Made by a program: the position numbers and the translations under genes. Below, piece after piece: positions 5,214-8,406 of a stretch of 8,406 nt of DNA. Source of the DNA: Anaerolineae bacterium (GTDB lineage: Bacteria; Chloroflexota; Anaerolineae; Aggregatilineales; Phototrophicaceae); NCBI GenBank assembly GCA_019912905.1, contig JAIOHO010000180.1, forward strand, positions 1 to 8,406, in the 5' to 3' direction. Numbering within the stretch: position 1 is the stretch's first letter; each line of letters opens with the position of its first letter. The notes beneath the pieces were generated by a model, which was given only the letters and a program-made list of their open reading frames with translations, was not told the DNA's origin and made no database searches.

Positions 5214-6968
5214 ATGCCCTCACATCGCTGGTTGGTGCCTCTCGACATTCTGGTAGGGTTGTTTGTGCTCAGCGCTGTTCTGCTGGGAGTCACGCCGTCT
5301 TACAATCCGCAGCTCAGTATCCCGGTACAAACCGGCATTGTGGTCGCCGCCATCGTCTACTTTGCGGTGGCGCACGGCATTCCCAACTGGACCACCGCCT
5401 ACGCCCTGGGCCGGTTGGTGATGCTGGCAGGGGTGGCCTATGCCGCGCTGATCATCTTGCAGTATGCTTATCTCGGTTACGCGGAGTCGGCCAACCTCAT
5501 CGACCGGCTGGGCCGCATGACGACGCTGCTGCCGAATCTGGATATTCCCCTGGGCAATGCGGACGCGGCGGCGACCTTTATGGAGGGCCTGATCCCCCTG
5601 GGCATCGTCCTGACTGTGACCAGTGTACGCTGGAGCATGCGGATTGTGTGGGTGCTGGCGACGCTGGTGTGTTTGTATGCGATCGTGCTGACGTTTTCCG
5701 CCGGGGCGCTGGTGGCGCTCACCCTCAGCGCCTTTATTGCCCTCATCGCGCTGACTCCCTCCTGGCCGGTGCGCCTGGGAGCCGTGGCCCTGATGATCGC
5801 CAGCGGGGTCGCGGTGGCGCTGCGCTTCGCCGGGGACCGGCTGGTGTCGCGCTGGGTGCTGTATCAGAACAGCCTGTTCGTCGCCAGTGATTACCTCTTC
5901 ACGGGCATTGGCCTGGGCGATACCTTCCCGCTGGTCTACTCGCGGTACGGCCTCATCATTCAGGTACCGTTTCTATCGTATGCGCACAACCTGGTGCTGT
6001 CGGTGTGGATGGGCCAGGGACTCCCGGGGCTGCTGCTGTTCGGTGTGCTGGTTGTGACCTTTGTCTTATTGGTCTGGCGGGTGATTCACAGCATGAGGCC
6101 GCGCCGCCTGTTTCATGCAGCCTGGCTCGCTGTGACGGTGACCGTCCTCCACGGCCTGTTCGACAGCCGCCAGTATGTCGAGGCGATTCCGCTCATGCCG
6201 CACCTGTTCTGGTTTATCGGCCTGACTGCGGCGACCGGTCGGCTGGCGCTGGTCGATGCCCGCCGCAGCAAGGGCGCGCTGAAAACGGCCTACTTCCCCT
6301 GGCAGTTGGCCCTGGTGGGTGCAGTGGCGCTGGCGGCACTGGCGCTCGTGTTCAGCCAGCAGCTGCGCGCGGCCTGGTACACCAACCAGGGTGCCCTGCT
6401 GGAAACCCGGGCCGAACTGGTGGAGATTATGCCTGATCAGGAGCGTGAGGACTTCAACCGGCAGGCGCAGGCACTCTATGAAGAAGCCCTTACCATCGAC
6501 TCGCAGTGGCCGAATGCCAACCGCCGCAGCGGGTATCTGCATGTCAAAATGGAAGACTTCGCCCCTGCCGTCCCCCTGCTGGAAACGGCTTTTGCCTATG
6601 AGCCGACCAACCCGGCGGCCATCAAAACGCTGGGGTTGGCCTATGTGTGGACCGGGCAGATTGAGAATGCGGCGCGCCTGTTCCGCATGCTGCCGCCGGA
6701 AGCGGGTGTGATCGACGAACTCGGCGTTTATGCCTTCTGGCGGGGCAGCGATCGACAGCAGCCGCTGCTGGCAGCCTATGCACTGGAGACGGCCCAGGCC
6801 ATCGAGCCGGACACCGTCGATGTCTACCGCTGGAAGGCCATCGGAGATTGGTATCGCGCGGCCAATGACCCGGGCAACGCCCGAAGCTGGTACGAGCGTG
6901 TCCTGGCGGTCGATCCCAATAACGAAAGTGCGCAGCAGGCGCTGGCCGAACTGGATGCGTCGTCCTGA
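5214..6968 (+). CDS. O-antigen-ligase-like membrane protein with C-terminal TPRs
   Basis: This 584-residue protein has an N-terminal half of about ten membrane helices (roughly residues 6-26, 37-54, 64-87, 120-137, 143-180, 185-204, 256-290, 299-315, 325-345 and 363-381). An extracytoplasmic loop at about 205-255 contains GIGLGDTFPLVYSRYG and leads into YAHNLVLSVWMGQGLPGL (256-273), the His-Asn/Gly signature of the Wzy_C O-antigen ligase/polymerase family. Known members transfer lipid-linked glycans at the outer face of the membrane. From about residue 410 there are three to four TPR-like helix pairs (ALYEEALTIDSQWPNA, AFAYEPTNPAAIKTLGLAY, SWYERVLAVDPNN), probably for partner binding. One oddity is that the family's usual Ser-Arg-Gly, with a functional Arg, reads FSAGALVAL here (Ala163). 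ATG 5214 has AGGGAG at 5202-5207. The gene stands alone on the plus strand, with no glycosyltransferases alongside, so the substrate is unknown. Confidence 0.82.
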   Translation: MPSHRWLVPLDILVGLFVLSAVLLGVTPSYNPQLSIPVQTGIVVAAIVYFAVAHGIPNWTTAYALGRLVMLAGVAYAALIILQYAYLGYAESANLIDRLGRMTTLLPNLDIPLGNADAAATFMEGLIPLGIVLTVTSVRWSMRIVWVLATLVCLYAIVLTFSAGALVALTLSAFIALIALTPSWPVRLGAVALMIASGVAVALRFAGDRLVSRWVLYQNSLFVASDYLFTGIGLGDTFPLVYSRYGLIIQVPFLSYAHNLVLSVWMGQGLPGLLLFGVLVVTFVLLVWRVIHSMRPRRLFHAAWLAVTVTVLHGLFDSRQYVEAIPLMPHLFWFIGLTAATGRLALVDARRSKGALKTAYFPWQLALVGAVALAALALVFSQQLRAAWYTNQGALLETRAELVEIMPDQEREDFNRQAQALYEEALTIDSQWPNANRRSGYLHVKMEDFAPAVPLLETAFAYEPTNPAAIKTLGLAYVWTGQIENAARLFRMLPPEAGVIDELGVYAFWRGSDRQQPLLAAYALETAQAIEPDTVDVYRWKAIGDWYRAANDPGNARSWYERVLAVDPNNESAQQALAELDASS

Positions 6969-6975
6969 CGGTGCC

Positions 6976-7683
6976 TTAGCTGAGTGAGGTAAAGACGTTG
7001 ATCGATTCGTCCGTGCGGGCGTAAACCGCCTCGCCGCGATAGGCGACTGCGCTGATCTGCCCGGCAAACTGGGCCGGGACTGTCCAGCTAATCCACAGGT
7101 TGTCGCCGCCGGTCGAGTCTACAGCAATCAGGACCGGTTGGGCATTGGCCGCAGCGGACGTGGCATAAAACTCGATGGTGGTCACCTCGGCGGGCAGCGC
7201 TGGTTCCCATCCGAGTGATACCGTCGCGCCGGGTTGGACTTCATACCAGCCGTCGGTAAACTGCACGTAAGGGCTGAGGCCCACCCGTGAACGTGTCACC
7301 GGGCTGCCAAATTCCGGCGGCGCAGTTGGCGGGAAACCGGGTGGCACGCGCAGGTCCTGCCCGGCGAAGAGGGCATCGACGTTGATCAGGCAGTTGGCTT
7401 CGGCCAGCGCGTCGATGGTCGTGTTGCCGAAAAAGGCCAGCGTGCTCAGGTTCATGCCCGGCGGCACGGTAAACAGCGGCCAGTCGCTGCGCGGCGTGCA
7501 GCCGGGGCGGATATTGTCGCCCGCCGCAGGGGTCGGTTCCGGAGTATTGCGCGCGTCGATCACGACCGGGGTCGCTGTCACGCTGGGTGTTTCGGTCGGC
7601 GTCAGCGTCGGGGTTTCCGGGGGCTGCGTGGTCAGTGTGCAGGCCGCAGCGAACAGAATCAGCAGGGCACCCAAGGGTCTCAC
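6976..7683 (-). CDS. Lipoprotein with Thr-Pro stalk and LysM-like domain
   Basis: This 235-residue exported lipoprotein begins MRPLGALLILFAAAC, a short signal with a lipobox ending at Cys15, the likely lipid-anchored residue. Residues 18-53 are a low-complexity Thr/Pro stalk (TPTLTPTETPSVTATP) that would hold the rest away from the membrane. Residues 62-115 resemble the LysM variant common in Chloroflexota: a divergent FTVPPGMNLSTLAFF, then TIDALAEANCLINVDALFAGQ and LRVPP; Cys62 and Cys98 may form a disulfide. LysM domains usually bind N-acetylglucosamine-containing glycans. Residues 135-235 are beta-rich (VQPGATVSLGWEP, LWISWTVP) and look Ig- or fibronectin-like. The start is GTG 7683 with only a weak GGAA upstream, 16 nt after the VanZ stop, so it is probably cotranscribed with it. 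It converges on the ligase-like gene with 7 bp between. Confidence 0.78.
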   Translation of the reverse strand: MRPLGALLILFAAACTLTTQPPETPTLTPTETPSVTATPVVIDARNTPEPTPAAGDNIRPGCTPRSDWPLFTVPPGMNLSTLAFFGNTTIDALAEANCLINVDALFAGQDLRVPPGFPPTAPPEFGSPVTRSRVGLSPYVQFTDGWYEVQPGATVSLGWEPALPAEVTTIEFYATSAAANAQPVLIAVDSTGGDNLWISWTVPAQFAGQISAVAYRGEAVYARTDESINVFTSLS

Positions 7684-7699
7684 AGGCAGGTATTCCGCG

Positions 7700-8104
7700 T
7701 CAGGCAGGATGTATCCTGGCGAGCCGCCACGCAGTCGCCAGCGTCACCCCCCAGTTTACCATGAGATCGAACCACGAGGCAGAACGATCGGGCACGGCGG
7801 CCTGCGCGATTTCAGAGCCGGTTCCGATGAGCAGGGCAAGGACGACTGCTGCGGCCAGCGCCGCGCGCGCGCTTATGTTTTGCGAAAGCGCCCACCACCA
7901 TAGGGCGGTCAGGATGGAAAAGCCGACGATGTGGCCGCTGGTCAGCAGCATTTCCCGACCGAGCGAAGGCTGTCCCGGAGGCGCTGCCGGACCGATGACC
8001 GGCTGGCTGCTGGATTGCAGCAGCAGGACGAGGATCAGCGCGGTCCAGCCCACGGCCAGAAGCCAGCGCCACAGGCCGTTTCTGGGGGATAAGGTGTGAT
8101 TCAT
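7700..8104 (-). CDS. VanZ-like membrane protein
   Basis: This 134-residue membrane protein has the VanZ-like layout. It has a first helix (WLLAVGWTALILVLLLQSS, about residues 13-32) ending in the family's Gln-Ser-Ser. A short extracellular stretch follows, then a second helix with SGHIVGFSILTALWWWAL (about 56-73). A third helix (about 79-95) leads to GSEIAQAAVPDRSASWFDL (95-113), matching the conserved 'E..Q...p.R..s..D...N' core, and a last helix starts at VNWG. The name comes from a glycopeptide-resistance accessory gene, but most members are of unknown function, and nothing nearby suggests vancomycin resistance. ATG 8104 has no visible ribosome-binding site; a TAAACT motif 7 nt upstream suggests a leaderless or very short-leader transcript. 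The LysM-like lipoprotein gene follows after 16 nt. Confidence 0.85.
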   Translation of the reverse strand: MNHTLSPRNGLWRWLLAVGWTALILVLLLQSSSQPVIGPAAPPGQPSLGREMLLTSGHIVGFSILTALWWWALSQNISARAALAAAVVLALLIGTGSEIAQAAVPDRSASWFDLMVNWGVTLATAWRLARIHPA

Positions 8105-8111
8105 GCGGGAA

Positions 8112-8117
8112 AGTTTA
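8112..8117 (-). promoter_or_regulatory. Possible -10 element for a leaderless VanZ transcript
   Basis: On the minus strand TAAACT (8117-8112, four of six matches to TATAAT) ends 7 nt before ATG 8104, and the intervening TTCCCGC has no ribosome-binding site. A -10 at this distance places transcription initiation at or near the start codon, as in leaderless genes. There is no convincing -35; TTGGGT upstream has a 19-bp spacer. Confidence 0.3.
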
Positions 8118-8161
8118 GCGGATCATCAACCAGTCTACCCAACGTCCGGCCTGTGATCCGC
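8118..8161. repeat. 8-bp inverted repeat upstream of the VanZ gene
   Basis: GCGGATCA (8118-8125) and TGATCCGC (8154-8161) are exact reverse complements with a 28-nt spacer. They sit in the 83-bp gap between the transporter stop and the VanZ start, next to the possible -10. The repeat could be an operator or a long-loop hairpin ending the transporter transcript. The long spacer and lack of a U-tract argue against a standard terminator, and an 8-bp match may be chance. Confidence 0.3.
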
Positions 8162-8187
8162 CACCGATGCTGTGTGGAGCGGCGCGC

Positions 8188-8406
8188 CTAAAAGGGGAAC
8201 AACAGCGGCAGAATGATCATGGCGATCACGAAATTGATGGCGATCATTGGCACGCCGATTTTGACATAGTCGAAGAACCGGTAGTGCCCCGCGCCCATCA
8301 CCAGCGTGTTGACCGGCGAGGCCACCGGCGAAGCAAAGGCCATCGACGCTGCCAGCGCCACCGCCATCAGGAAAGCCTGCGGCTGGACGCCGATGCCCTG
8401 GGCCGT
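8188..8406 (-). CDS. SLC13/DASS-type transporter, C-terminal end (partial)
   Basis: Reading the minus strand from the window edge gives 72 residues ending in a TAG stop (8190-8188). The segment starts inside a membrane region (FLMAVALAASMAFASPVAS), continues with PVNTLVMGAGHYRFFDYVKI (residues 31-50), and ends with a last helix finishing ILPLLFPF. The pattern Ser...Phe.(S/T)Pro......Asn.(L/M)V...G.Y.(F)..(D)..(K).G.P is the second half of the SLC13/DASS anion:sodium symporter core, where the Pro/Asn loop helps form the sodium and substrate site. These carry dicarboxylates, sulfate or similar anions inward. The substrate and any central TrkA-C domains lie outside the window. The upstream part is missing and the reading frame is otherwise intact. 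Confidence 0.82.
   Translation of the reverse strand, partial: TAQGIGVQPQAFLMAVALAASMAFASPVASPVNTLVMGAGHYRFFDYVKIGVPMIAINFVIAMIILPLLFPF

Noticed and set aside
6066..7067. A 333-codon minus-strand frame antisense to the ligase/TPR gene
   Set aside because: It is codon-aligned antisense to the TPR-coding region; its Arg/Gln-rich translation is typical of a shadow frame.
7525..7623. Possible tandem DNA repeat in the lipoprotein gene
   Set aside because: The repetition reflects the Thr/Pro-rich protein stalk; the DNA units are irregular and show no exact tandem period.
7700..8104. Glycopeptide-resistance locus suggested by VanZ
   Set aside because: No VanA-, VanH-, VanX- or VanRS-like gene is in the window, and VanZ-like proteins are widespread without resistance.

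Overview
The window is a GC-rich stretch of bacterial chromosome with eight protein-coding genes, two of them cut by the window edges, and no RNA genes, insertion sequences, CRISPR arrays or phage genes that I can see. The organism is probably a Chloroflexota bacterium (Anaerolineae-like). This is inferred from gene style: a lipoprotein with a Thr-Pro-rich stalk and a LysM-like domain, an exported SH3-domain protein with a Ser/Gly linker, and an O-antigen-ligase-like membrane protein fused to TPRs. No marker gene is present, so the assignment is moderate at best.

Layout. Bases 1-225 (+) are the tail of a HEAT-repeat protein. Bases 356-2062 (+) encode a complete cytosolic M3 zinc oligoendopeptidase, which converges on the next gene with a hairpin between the two stop codons. 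Three minus-strand genes follow, read from 5096 down to 2103. The first two are TIM-barrel sugar phosphate isomerase/epimerase-type proteins joined by a 4-nt ATGA overlap. The third is a secreted SH3-domain protein whose start region carries a perfect 11-bp AT-rich inverted repeat. A 117-bp divergent intergenic region then leads to a plus-strand polytopic O-antigen-ligase-like/TPR protein (5214-6968). This converges, with 7 bp between, on a probable minus-strand pair: a VanZ-like membrane protein (8104-7700) followed by a LysM-like lipoprotein (7683-6976). Bases 8188-8406 (-) are the C-terminal end of an SLC13/DASS-type transporter.

How they fit together. The two TIM barrels look like a small carbohydrate or polyol catabolic unit. 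The first-translated protein seems to have lost all four canonical metal ligands of the epimerase family, while its coupled partner keeps a plausible set. An active/degenerate pair made in fixed ratio is the most interesting hypothesis here. The SH3 protein, the ligase-like protein, the LysM-like lipoprotein and the VanZ protein all belong to the cell envelope or surface. The M3 peptidase and the transporter are ordinary housekeeping or nutrient functions. I found no defence, mobile or secondary-metabolite system.
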